A stretch of DNA of 64,000 nucleotides from Streptomyces plumbidurans (GTDB lineage: Bacteria; Actinomycetota; Actinomycetes; Streptomycetales; Streptomycetaceae). Under the pieces are notes generated by a model, which made no database searches, was not told where the DNA came from, and saw nothing but the letters and a program-made list of their open reading frames with translations. Position 1 is the first letter of the stretch, and each line of letters opens with the position of its first letter. The DNA lies in assembly GCF_019857225.1 (NCBI RefSeq), contig NZ_JAFJSY010000042.1:1-64000 (forward strand). The letters run 5' to 3'. The position numbers and the translations under genes are program-made. Of the stretch, positions 18,079-26,404 are shown one piece after another.

Positions 18079-19632
18079 ATGCACGCTGACCTCTCCCGTC
18101 TCACCTTCCGGCCGGAGCGGCACTACTCCGCGGTCGTCGCCCAGCAGGGCCGTGTCCAGCTCGACGCCGACGCCAACGAGCAGACCGCGATCCAGCTTTA
18201 CCAGGCCCGCACCCTGGCCGCCGACCTGATCGGCCGGCACGGCGGACCGCGCGACGCGGCGGGCTTCCGCATCGAGTACGTGGGCGGCAAGCACGACATC
18301 GACACCCTCTACATCCACGGCGGGCGCTACTACGTCGACGGCATCCTCCTCGACGCGGACCGCCCGGCGCCGGGCACGCCCGTGCCGGAGGAGGACGCCG
18401 AGGACGCCGCGGAGGACACGGCGGCTCCACCTTCGTACTGGACCTACTGGGACCAGCCCGACGCCTACCGCGACCCGGAGAAACCCGGCGACCGGCTGCC
18501 CTCGCCCGCGCAGGCGCCGTTCGTGGCCTATCTGAACGTCTGGGAGCGCTCGGTGACCGCCGCCGAGGACCCGGCGCTGCGCGAGGTCGCCCTCGGCGCG
18601 GCGATGCCGGACACGGCGGCCCGCGTCAAGGTGGTCTGGCAGGTGCTGCCGCTCTCGCTCGCGGAGCTGGCGATCGAGGACACCGACCCGTCGAAGGAGG
18701 TCGTCCGCGCCGCCTTCGAGAAGTGGGCGAAGGGACAGACACTCTCCTCGGCCCGCCTCGCGGCCCGCAGCGAACGCCCCGACCACGCCGACGAGGACCC
18801 CTGCCTGGTCAGGCCGGACGCCCGCTACCGCGGCACGGAGAACCAGCTGTACCGCGTCGAGGTGCACGCGGGCGGCACGGCGAAGGACGCCACCTTCAAA
18901 TGGTCCCGCGAGAACGGGTCCGTGGTCTTCCCGGTCGACGAACTCGACGGCACCTGGGTGCAGTTGGCGTCCCTCGGCCACGACGACAAACTCGACCTGG
19001 ACGTCGGCGACCTCGTGGAGTTCACGGACACCGCCTGCTCCTCCCGCCTGGAGGCCCTGCCGCTGCTGCGCGTCGAGGAACTCGACCTGCCCGGCCGCCG
19101 GGTCCGGCTGTCCGCCGAGCCCGAGCCGGGCGTCGGGCGGCTGCCCGGCCTCAACCCGTTCCTGCGCCGCTGGGACCACCACGAGGGCCCCAGGCGCAAG
19201 GGCCGTACGGCCACCCTCAAGGGCGGCGCCGTCCCCGTCACCGAGGGGGAGTGGCTGCCGCTGGAGGACGGCGTCGAGGTGTACTTCGCCAAGGGCGGCG
19301 CCTACCGCACCGGTGACCACTGGCTGATCCCGGCCCGCACCGCGACCGGCGCCGTCGAATGGCCGGCCGACCCGGCGCGCCGCCCGCTGCTCCAGGGGCC
19401 GGCCGGCATCGCCCGCCACTTCGCCCCGCTGGCCCTGGTCAAGGGCGAGGAGGGCGCCGTCGACCTGCGGCTCGCCTTCGGCCCGCTGGCCAGCAGCATC
19501 CCGGCCGCGGACAAGGCCACCCTGGCCGCGGAGGAGCAGGCACGGCGCGAGGAGACCGCGGCGGAGGACCCGTCGCACGGAAGGTCGCAGACCACGGCGG
19601 AAGCGGAGGCCGCGGCGGAGGGAGACAACTGA
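18079..19632 (+). CDS. DUF6519-type eCIS protein, 517 aa
   Basis: The N-terminus (MHADLSRLTFRPERHYSAVVAQQGRVQLDADANEQTAIQLYQARTLAADLIGRHGGP) is the typical start of DUF6519 proteins, which in my recollection accompany actinobacterial eCIS and phage-tail loci. Further blocks are beta-rich (YRVEVHAGGTAKDATFKWSRENGSVVFPV). The last 40 residues are an acidic, Ala/Glu-rich tail. It follows the tail-I-like gene by 58 nt, with GGGGGA ahead of ATG, and its stop overlaps the next gene (TGATG). Molecular role is unknown; a baseplate accessory or fibre-like component is the likely class. Confidence 0.75.
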   Translation: MHADLSRLTFRPERHYSAVVAQQGRVQLDADANEQTAIQLYQARTLAADLIGRHGGPRDAAGFRIEYVGGKHDIDTLYIHGGRYYVDGILLDADRPAPGTPVPEEDAEDAAEDTAAPPSYWTYWDQPDAYRDPEKPGDRLPSPAQAPFVAYLNVWERSVTAAEDPALREVALGAAMPDTAARVKVVWQVLPLSLAELAIEDTDPSKEVVRAAFEKWAKGQTLSSARLAARSERPDHADEDPCLVRPDARYRGTENQLYRVEVHAGGTAKDATFKWSRENGSVVFPVDELDGTWVQLASLGHDDKLDLDVGDLVEFTDTACSSRLEALPLLRVEELDLPGRRVRLSAEPEPGVGRLPGLNPFLRRWDHHEGPRRKGRTATLKGGAVPVTEGEWLPLEDGVEVYFAKGGAYRTGDHWLIPARTATGAVEWPADPARRPLLQGPAGIARHFAPLALVKGEEGAVDLRLAFGPLASSIPAADKATLAAEEQARREETAAEDPSHGRSQTTAEAEAAAEGDN

Positions 19633-20516
19633 TGGCCACACCCATGAGCGCGTCCAAGCTGCTGGAGATCCTGCGGGCGGAGGGCCTGACGGTCCACGAG
19701 GTGCGCAACTGGCGCACCCACAACCGCAACAGCAAGGGACAATGGGGTCCGATCAACGGCGTGATGATCCATCACACCGTCACCTCGGGCACCGAGAACT
19801 CGGTCAACATCTGTTACAACGGCTACTCCGGGCTGCCCGGCCCGCTGTGCCACGGCGTCATCGACAAGAAGGGCGAGGTCCACCTCGTCGGCAACGGCCG
19901 CGCCAACCATGCCGGGTTGGGCGACAGCGACGTACTGCGCGCCGTCGTCAACGAGTCGAAGCTGCCGCACGACAACGAGGCGGACACCGACGGCAACCGG
20001 CATTTCTACGGCTTCGAGTGCATCAACCTCGGTGACGGCAAGGACCCCTGGCCCGAGGCGCAGAAGGAGGCCATCGAGAAGGTGGCCGCGGCCATCTGCC
20101 GGCACTACGGCTGGAGCGAGCGGTCGGTCATCGGCCACAAGGAGTGGCAGCCGGGCAAGCAGGACCCGCGCGGCTTCACCATGGACGGGATGCGCAAGCG
20201 CATCGCCGAACGGCTGGCCGGGAAGGGCGGCGGCAAGGACCACGACCCGAAGCCGCCGTCCAAGCCCCGGCACGCGCCCTTCCCCGGCGGCGGCTTCTTC
20301 CACGAAGGGCAGAAGTCACCGCTGATCACGGCCATGGGCAAGCGGCTGGTCGCCGAGGGCTGCGACCACTACGAGGTCGGGCCGGGCCCCGAGTGGACCG
20401 ACGCCGACCGCAAGTCCTACCAGGCCTGGCAGCACAAGCTCGGCTTCAAGGGCAAGGACGCCGACGGCATCCCCGGCAAGGTCAGCTGGGACAAGCTGAA
20501 GGTGCCCGCGAGCTGA
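19632..20516 (+). CDS. N-acetylmuramoyl-L-alanine amidase with peptidoglycan-binding C-terminus, no signal peptide
   Basis: 294 residues; ATG overlaps the previous stop. Residues 20-190 are an Amidase_2/PGRP domain: zinc ligands appear as His47 or His48 (VMIHHTVTSG), His169 (VIGHKEW) and Asp178 (PGKQDP). A Lys/Pro linker (200-220) leads to a peptidoglycan-binding-like domain (FFHEGQKSPLITAMGKRLVAEGCDHYEVGPG ... WTDADRKSYQAWQHKLGFKGKDADGIPG) of the sort found in mycobacteriophage and Streptomyces lysins. There is no secretion signal, so the enzyme must leave by the particle or by lysis. As last gene of the eCIS operon it could be a particle-borne wall hydrolase or a release lysin. Confidence 0.88.
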   Translation: MATPMSASKLLEILRAEGLTVHEVRNWRTHNRNSKGQWGPINGVMIHHTVTSGTENSVNICYNGYSGLPGPLCHGVIDKKGEVHLVGNGRANHAGLGDSDVLRAVVNESKLPHDNEADTDGNRHFYGFECINLGDGKDPWPEAQKEAIEKVAAAICRHYGWSERSVIGHKEWQPGKQDPRGFTMDGMRKRIAERLAGKGGGKDHDPKPPSKPRHAPFPGGGFFHEGQKSPLITAMGKRLVAEGCDHYEVGPGPEWTDADRKSYQAWQHKLGFKGKDADGIPGKVSWDKLKVPAS

Positions 20517-20535
20517 CGGCCCTCCTGCCGGACGG

Positions 20536-20572
20536 CCCGCCCGCCTACGCCGACTCGGCGTTGGTGGGCGGG
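20536..20572. terminator. Hairpin between convergent eCIS amidase and M1 peptidase genes
   Basis: A long imperfect inverted repeat: CCCGCCC...CC and ACGCCGA on the left pair with TCGGCGT and GG...GGGCGGG on the right. It lies just after the amidase stop and overlaps the last codons of the peptidase gene, so it can act on both strands. No T-tract follows, as is common in Streptomyces. Confidence 0.55.
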
Positions 20573-22005
20573 TGCGTGGGCCGCGCCGGGAACTGCGAGG
20601 GCAGCGGCGGCAGTTGAGCGCCGTACACCCAGGCCGCGAAGAGGTCGTCCAGCGGCTCGTCCGCGAACCGGTTCACATGGGCCGTGAACGTCTTCGTCGT
20701 CACGGCCCCGTCCCGGTGCAGCACCGCCCAGTTGCGCAGCATGCGGAAGAACGCGTCGTCGCCCATCGCGCAGCGCACCGCGTGCACGGTCAGCCCGCCG
20801 CGCTCGTAGAGCCGGTCGTCGAACATCGACTTGCGGCCCGGGTCGGACAGCTTCAGGTCCTGCGGCAGCGTGGACAGCAACCGGTGGGCGACGGCGGCGA
20901 AATGCCGGGCGTCGCGGCCACCGGAGCGCTCCGACCACAGCCACTCGGCGTACTTGGCCAGCCCCTCGTTGAGCCAGATGTGCCGCCAGTCCGCGATGGA
21001 CACGCTGTTGCCGAACCACTGGTGCGCCAGCTCGTGCGCCACCAGCCGCTCCGAACTGCGCGCCCCGTCCACGTGGTTGGCGCCGAACAGCGACAACCCC
21101 TGTGCCTCCACGGGGACATCGAGCTCCTCCTCGGTCACCACCACGGCGTACTCGCCGAACGGATAGGGCCCGAAGACCTCCTGGAACAGGTCCATCATCC
21201 GCGGCTGCCGCGCGAAGTCCCGGGAGAACTCGGGCAGCAGATGCGCCGGGATGTGCCCGTGCTGCGGCACCCCGCCCGGCCCCGGGTCGCCCAGCAGCAC
21301 CGTCTGGTACTTGCCGATCGCGAGCCCCACCAGATAGCTCGACGTCGGCGCGGACTGCTCGTACACCCAGGTCGTGGTGGACGCCTTCGTCGTGCGGGTC
21401 AGCAGCCGGCCGCCCGCCACCACCGCGTACGCGGACGGCGTGGTGACCGAGATCTGGTACGACGCCTTGTCGGCGGGCCGGTCGTTGCACGGGTACCAGG
21501 ACGGCGCCCCGATCGGCTGGCTCGCCACCAGCGCCCCGTCCTCCAGCTCCTCCCAGCCGAGCCCGCCCCAGGAGCTGTGCACCGGCTTGGGGTTGCCCGA
21601 CCACTGCACCTCGACGGTGAAGGCGGCACCGGCCCGCACCGGCTTGGCTGGACGGACCCGCAGCCTGCCGCCGCGATGCGTGTAGTGCGGCTGCCGCCCG
21701 TCGACCCGGACCCGGCCGATCCTGAAGTCGCAGAGGTTGAGGACGAACTCGGTGAGCGGCGAACGGCCCGCTATGGCGTTGATGCGGGCGGTCCCGGACA
21801 GCCGGTTCGGGCCGGGGCGGTAGTCCAGCGCCAGCTCGTAGCGGTGCACCCGGTACCGGGCGTCACCGTGGTCCGGGAAGTACGGGTCCGCACCCGCCGC
21901 CTGCTGAACTGCCACTGCCGCTTCTGCTCCCTGCGCCGTACTGCCGCTCGTCCGTGCCGGTGCACCGCTCACCGGCTCCGAGTGACCCGCGCTCAGGGAC
22001 GCCAT
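20545..22005 (-). CDS. M1-family zinc metallopeptidase (aminopeptidase N-like), 486 aa
   Basis: The zinc site is complete: His324-Glu325-x2-His328 (HELAHQW) and Glu347 (IWLNEG), the HEXXH-x18-E spacing of family M1. The N-terminal beta-sandwich (YRVHRYELALDYRPGPNRLSGTARI ... FVLNLCDFRIGRVRVDG) is typical. The segment ELDVPVEAQGLSLFGANH occupies the position of the GAMEN substrate-recognition loop. At under 500 residues it is the short two-domain form lacking the C-terminal helical domain. No signal peptide is evident, although the first 40 residues are low-complexity. The start overlaps the end of the Pls-type gene by 13 nt, so the two are likely translated together. Confidence 0.93.
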   Translation of the reverse strand: MASLSAGHSEPVSGAPARTSGSTAQGAEAAVAVQQAAGADPYFPDHGDARYRVHRYELALDYRPGPNRLSGTARINAIAGRSPLTEFVLNLCDFRIGRVRVDGRQPHYTHRGGRLRVRPAKPVRAGAAFTVEVQWSGNPKPVHSSWGGLGWEELEDGALVASQPIGAPSWYPCNDRPADKASYQISVTTPSAYAVVAGGRLLTRTTKASTTTWVYEQSAPTSSYLVGLAIGKYQTVLLGDPGPGGVPQHGHIPAHLLPEFSRDFARQPRMMDLFQEVFGPYPFGEYAVVVTEEELDVPVEAQGLSLFGANHVDGARSSERLVAHELAHQWFGNSVSIADWRHIWLNEGLAKYAEWLWSERSGGRDARHFAAVAHRLLSTLPQDLKLSDPGRKSMFDDRLYERGGLTVHAVRCAMGDDAFFRMLRNWAVLHRDGAVTTKTFTAHVNRFADEPLDDLFAAWVYGAQLPPLPSQFPARPTHPPTNAESA

Positions 22006-25000
22006 GCCTCGATCGGGTTGCCCAGCCAGCGGGTGTCGTCCGGGACGGACTCCGCTGCCATGACGAGCGACGCGGGACCCAGCGTGGTGCGGGCCCCGAT
22101 CGTGCTGCCGGGCAGCACGATCCCGCCAGGGCCCAGCGTGGCGCCCTCACGGAGAACCACAGTATCCGTCCGCAAGATCCGGTCGTGGAAGAGGTGGGTC
22201 TGCAGGACGCAGCCGCGGTTCACGGTCGCGGCGTCCCCGAGCGTGACGAGATCGGTCTCGGGCAGCCAGTAGCTCTCCACCCACACGCCCTTGCCGATCC
22301 GCGCGCCCAGCCCGCGCAGCCAGCCCGTCATCAGCGGTGTCCCCGGCACTGAGGCGGCCAGCCACGGCACCGCGACCACCTCGACGAAGGTGTCCGCCAG
22401 CTCGTTGCGCCACACGAACCCGCTCCACAGCGGATGCTCGCCGGTGCGGTGCCGCCCCACCAGCAGCCACTTCGCGACGATAGACACGACGGCCGCCGTG
22501 CCTCCCGCCGCGAGCAGCGCCAGCCCCGACAGCGGCGCGGCCCACGGCCCGAGCAGGCACAGCACCGTCACCGTCGCGGCCGCGATCGCCGCCGAGCAGA
22601 ACACCGGCACCAACCGGCACAGCTCCACCAGACCGCGCGCCCACAGCAGCCGGGCCGGCGGATCGTAGGTCCGGCTGTGGTCGCCGGGCGCGGTGCTCCG
22701 CGGCAGCCTCACCGGCGGCAGCCCCAGGTAGGAGCTGCCCTTCTTGGCCTTCTTCGGTGTCGCCGACAGCACCCCGACCAGACCGCCGTCCGGCACGCTG
22801 CGCCCCGGCGCCGTCATCCCGGAGTTCCCCAGGAACGCCCGCCGCCCGATCTCCGCGCGCCCGATCCGCATCCAGCCACGCCCGAGCTCGTACGGCGCGG
22901 TCAGCGTGTCGTCGGCCAGGAACGCTCCCTCGCCGACCGTCGTCAGGCTCGGCAGCGCCAGCACCGTGGACACCTCGGCCCCGCGCCCGATCCGCATCCC
23001 GAGCAGCCGCAGCCACACCGGCGTGACCAGCCCCGCGTACAGCGGGAACAGGGTCTCGCGGGAGCGGTCCATCAGCTGCGTGACCGTCCAGGCCTGCCAG
23101 GCGGTCCGGCTGTGCGTCGGATACGTGCCCTCGCGCAGCCCCAGGCTCAGCAGCCGTACGCCGACCACGAGCAGCAGCGCGTACGCCGCCCCGAAGGCGA
23201 GCGTCGCGGGGACGAGAGCGATCGCGGCACCCCGCACGGGCGCGGCCGGGTCGAGGAGCGCGTGCGCCACGAGAAACGCGGCCCCGCCCGCAAGCAGCGG
23301 CAGCGCGGACAGCGCGAGACCCGTCAGGCCGTACATCACGCGCCAGTACGTGCCCCGCTGCGGGCGCTCCTTGGGCCAGTTGCGCTTGGCCTTGCCGAGC
23401 TTGACCGCGGGCGCACCGGCCCAGCGCTGACCGGTCGGGATCTGCCCGGTGACCGCCGAGCCCGGTGCCACCTCGGCGCGCTTGCCCACGCGGGCGCCCG
23501 GGAAGAGGATGCTGCGGGTGCCGACGGTGGCGTGCGCGCCGACCTTGACCCCACCGATCTCCAGCCGGTCGCCGTCCAGCCACCAGCCGGAGAGATCGAC
23601 CTCGGACTCCACGGCCGCGCCCCGGCCCAGCTTGAGCAGCCCGGTGACCGGCGGCAGCGAGTGCAGATCCACGTCCTGGCCGACCTTGGCGCCCAGCGCG
23701 CGTGCGTACCGCTCCAGCCAGGAGCCGGTCAGCGAGGTGGCCCCGCTGAACTCGGCGAGCCGCTCGGCGGTCCACAGCCGCAGATGGACGCCGCCGCCGC
23801 GCGGGTACCGGCCGGGCCGCACGCCCCGCAGCAGCAGCCGCGCTCCGCCCGCGCCGAGCGCGAGCCGCCCCGGCGGCGTGAAGAGCACCAGGCCACCGAG
23901 TGCGAGCAGCCACCAGGGGGCCGTCGGCAGCCATGCGTAGGCGGGCAGCAGATTCCCGGCCGCCGCGAGCGTGACGGTCCAGCGCAGTCCGAGCAGGGTG
24001 AACAGGGGGACGAGGAGCAGGAGTTGGAGGACCTTCGCGCGCGTCGGCACCGGGGCGACCGTGCGCCCGCCCGCGTCCTCCTGCCCCGACTCCTCCAGAT
24101 GCCGGGCCAGCTTGCGCAGGGTGGGCTGCTGGTAGATGTCGAGGACGGCGGCGCTCGGGTAGCGGGTGCGCAGCCTCGTCGTCAGCTGCGCGGCGGCCAG
24201 GCTGCCGCCGCCGATCGCGAAGAAGTCGTTCCGGGCGCTGGTGACGGGGATGCCGAGGACTTCCGTCCACTGCTCGGCCAGCCACGCCTCGGTGCCGTAG
24301 AGCTGCTCGGCGGGACCGCTGGTCTCCAGTCCCTCCAGGGGCCAGGGGAGTGCGTTGCGGTCGACCTTGCCGCTGGTCCGCGTCGGCAGGTCCGCGACCG
24401 GGGCCAGCAACGGGACGAGCGCGGCGGGCAGTTCGGCGCGCAGCTTCTCCACCGCGGCCGCGTGGTCCCAGCCGTCCTGGGTGACGACGTAGCCGACGAG
24501 GAGCTGGTTGCCGCCGCGGGCGGTGCGCACGGCGGCCGCGGCGCCCGCGACACCGGGCAGCGCCTGCAGCGCGGCGTCCACCTCGCCGAGCTCGATCCGG
24601 CGACCGCCGAGCTTGATCTGCTCGTCGGCCCGCCCCAGGAACACCAGTCCCTCCGGCTCGGCCCTGACGAGGTCGCCGCTGCGGTACGCCCGCTCCCAGC
24701 CCAGAGACTCGAGCGGCGCGTACTTCTCCGCGTCCTTCTCGGCGTCGAGATACCGGGCGAGCCCGACCCCGCCGATCACCAACTCCCCGCTGCCGCCCAT
24801 CAATACGGGCTCCCCGGCCTCGTCGACGACAGCCAGCTCGTAGCCGTCCAGCGGCAGCCCGATGCGAATGGGCTCCTCGCCGCTCATCAGCGAGGCACAG
24901 GCGACGACGGTCGCCTCGGTGGGGCCGTAGGTGTTCCAGACCTCGCGCCCCTCGGTCACCAGCCGCTGCACCAGCTCCGGCGGGCAGGCCTCGCCACCGA

Positions 25001-25862
25001 AGATCAGCAGGCGTACGTCGTTGAGGGTCTCCGGCTCCCACAGCGCGGCCAGCGTCGGCACCGTCGAGACGACGGTGATCTCCTGCTCGACCAGCCAGGG
25101 CCCGAGGTCGGCGCCGCTGCGGACCTGCGAGCGGGGCACGGGCACCAGACAGGCGCCGTAGCGCCAGGCCAGCCACATCTCCTCGCAGGACGCGTCGAAG
25201 GCGACCGACAGCCCCGCCATGACCCTGTCACCGGGACCGATGGGGTCGTCGGTGAGGAACAGCGCGGCCTCGGCGTCCACGAACGCGGCGGCACTGCGAT
25301 GGCTGACCGCGACACCCTTGGGCTTCCCGGTCGAACCGGACGTGAAGATGACCCACGCGTCGTGCTCGACGCCGGGCCGCGCAGCGGGCACCTCGCTGCG
25401 CGGCCCGATGAAGCTCAACTCGTGCCCGGTCCCTACGACAGCCCGCACGCCCGCCTCGCCGAACACCAACTCGGCCCGCTCGTCCGGGTCCTCGGCGTCC
25501 ACGGGGACGTAGGCCGCACCCGCGGCGAGGACCGCGAGGACGGCGACGTAGAGATCGTTGGTCCCGGAGGGGACCCGCACGCCCACCCGGTCGCCCAGCC
25601 CTACCCCGGCCGCGCCCAGCCGCCCGCGCAGCTGCTCCACCTCGGCGGCCAGCGCCCTGTAGGTCAGCCGGGTCGTCCCGTCGTCCAGGGCGAGCTCGTC
25701 GGGGCAGGAGCGTACGGAAGAGTCGAAGATGTCGACGAGAGTGCGGGCGGAGGCCGCCTGACCTCCGGAAAAGCGTGCGGTGTCACCAAACTGCTGGTGG
25801 ATCTCAGCGCCGAGCTCATCGTCGAGCAGGCCGAGAGCACTGCTCTCGTATATGGCTGCCAT
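21993..25862 (-). CDS. Pls/PosA-family nonribosomal peptide synthetase, 1289 aa
   Basis: Order: adenylation domain (residues about 60-510; VIFTSGSTGKPKGVAVSH core A3, NTYGPTEATVVA, YRSGDLVR), carrier domain with the phosphopantetheine serine near residue 550 (FFAIGGGSLAAAQL), then a C-terminal half with several hydrophobic membrane segments (VLQLLLLVPLFTLLGLRW, WLLALGGLVLF and others) interleaved with hexapeptide-repeat acyltransferase-like domains ending SLVMAAESVPDDTRWLGNPI. This is the layout of the terminal-domain family (TIGR02353) that includes epsilon-poly-L-lysine synthetase, where the C-terminal domains elongate an isopeptide chain without a condensation domain. Monomer and product cannot be read from the sequence. 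Located at the membrane. Confidence 0.92.
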   Translation of the reverse strand: MAAIYESSALGLLDDELGAEIHQQFGDTARFSGGQAASARTLVDIFDSSVRSCPDELALDDGTTRLTYRALAAEVEQLRGRLGAAGVGLGDRVGVRVPSGTNDLYVAVLAVLAAGAAYVPVDAEDPDERAELVFGEAGVRAVVGTGHELSFIGPRSEVPAARPGVEHDAWVIFTSGSTGKPKGVAVSHRSAAAFVDAEAALFLTDDPIGPGDRVMAGLSVAFDASCEEMWLAWRYGACLVPVPRSQVRSGADLGPWLVEQEITVVSTVPTLAALWEPETLNDVRLLIFGGEACPPELVQRLVTEGREVWNTYGPTEATVVACASLMSGEEPIRIGLPLDGYELAVVDEAGEPVLMGGSGELVIGGVGLARYLDAEKDAEKYAPLESLGWERAYRSGDLVRAEPEGLVFLGRADEQIKLGGRRIELGEVDAALQALPGVAGAAAAVRTARGGNQLLVGYVVTQDGWDHAAAVEKLRAELPAALVPLLAPVADLPTRTSGKVDRNALPWPLEGLETSGPAEQLYGTEAWLAEQWTEVLGIPVTSARNDFFAIGGGSLAAAQLTTRLRTRYPSAAVLDIYQQPTLRKLARHLEESGQEDAGGRTVAPVPTRAKVLQLLLLVPLFTLLGLRWTVTLAAAGNLLPAYAWLPTAPWWLLALGGLVLFTPPGRLALGAGGARLLLRGVRPGRYPRGGGVHLRLWTAERLAEFSGATSLTGSWLERYARALGAKVGQDVDLHSLPPVTGLLKLGRGAAVESEVDLSGWWLDGDRLEIGGVKVGAHATVGTRSILFPGARVGKRAEVAPGSAVTGQIPTGQRWAGAPAVKLGKAKRNWPKERPQRGTYWRVMYGLTGLALSALPLLAGGAAFLVAHALLDPAAPVRGAAIALVPATLAFGAAYALLLVVGVRLLSLGLREGTYPTHSRTAWQAWTVTQLMDRSRETLFPLYAGLVTPVWLRLLGMRIGRGAEVSTVLALPSLTTVGEGAFLADDTLTAPYELGRGWMRIGRAEIGRRAFLGNSGMTAPGRSVPDGGLVGVLSATPKKAKKGSSYLGLPPVRLPRSTAPGDHSRTYDPPARLLWARGLVELCRLVPVFCSAAIAAATVTVLCLLGPWAAPLSGLALLAAGGTAAVVSIVAKWLLVGRHRTGEHPLWSGFVWRNELADTFVEVVAVPWLAASVPGTPLMTGWLRGLGARIGKGVWVESYWLPETDLVTLGDAATVNRGCVLQTHLFHDRILRTDTVVLREGATLGPGGIVLPGSTIGARTTLGPASLVMAAESVPDDTRWLGNPIEAWRP

Positions 25863-26091
25863 CGGTCCTCGCGTCTCGATCCCGGAAGCCTCCGGGGCGC
25901 TGGCGGGCCCGCAGGTCTGCCTGGGGTTGTCCTCCTCCAGCTCCGTAACAAGCCGGAAATTTTAGTACGAGGCTAGGTTCGGGACCCTCGGTCGGCCACT
26001 CGTGAGAGCGGCTCGGGGACACCCGGAGCCGGCCGGCACCTCGCTGACCTCGCGCTTCTTCGGCGAAGGAGAGATGCCCCACACAACGAGT

Positions 26092-26121
26092 GAGGCCGTG
26101 ACCCCGAGGGGTCACGGCCTC
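26092..26121. terminator. Terminator of the tRNA-Leu gene
   Basis: A perfect 14-bp inverted repeat (GAGGCCGTGACCCC with its complement) separated by GA. It lies 10 nt past the tRNA CCA end on the minus strand. Confidence 0.75.
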
Positions 26122-26131
26122 ACTTCGACTG

Positions 26132-26219
26132 TGGTGTCCGAGGGGGGACTTGAACCCCCACGCCCGATAAAGGGCACTAGCACCTCAAGCTAGCGCGTCT
26201 GCCATTCCGCCACCCGGAC
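26132..26219 (-). tRNA. tRNA-Leu(GAG)
   Basis: Read on the minus strand, the acceptor GTCCGGG pairs with CTCGGAC, followed by A73 and an encoded CCA (26132-26134). The anticodon stem CTAGC/GCTAG encloses the loop TTGAGGT, giving anticodon GAG (reads CUC/CUU). A long variable arm and the T-arm GGGGGTTCAAGTCCCCC identify a class II leucine tRNA. Confidence 0.95.
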
Positions 26220-26404
26220 AAGGTGTCTGTCGTGCGGGTTTCACCCGCCGCGACGTAGGAAACAGTACCAGGCTCCGGAGGGGTCCCCGGTCACCCCCCG
26301 TCCCGCGTGAACGGCGTGTGACGGAGCGGGTCCGCTCTTGGGGAGCGGGCGGGGGAGAGGGAGGATGAGGGGAACCACCAGCAGTGACAGCGGGAGGAAG
26401 CAGC

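Noticed and set aside
22147..25176. 1009-codon minus-strand frame overlapping the Pls-type gene in another frame
   Set aside because: Arg/Ala/Gly-rich shadow; the 1289-codon frame contains all NRPS motifs.
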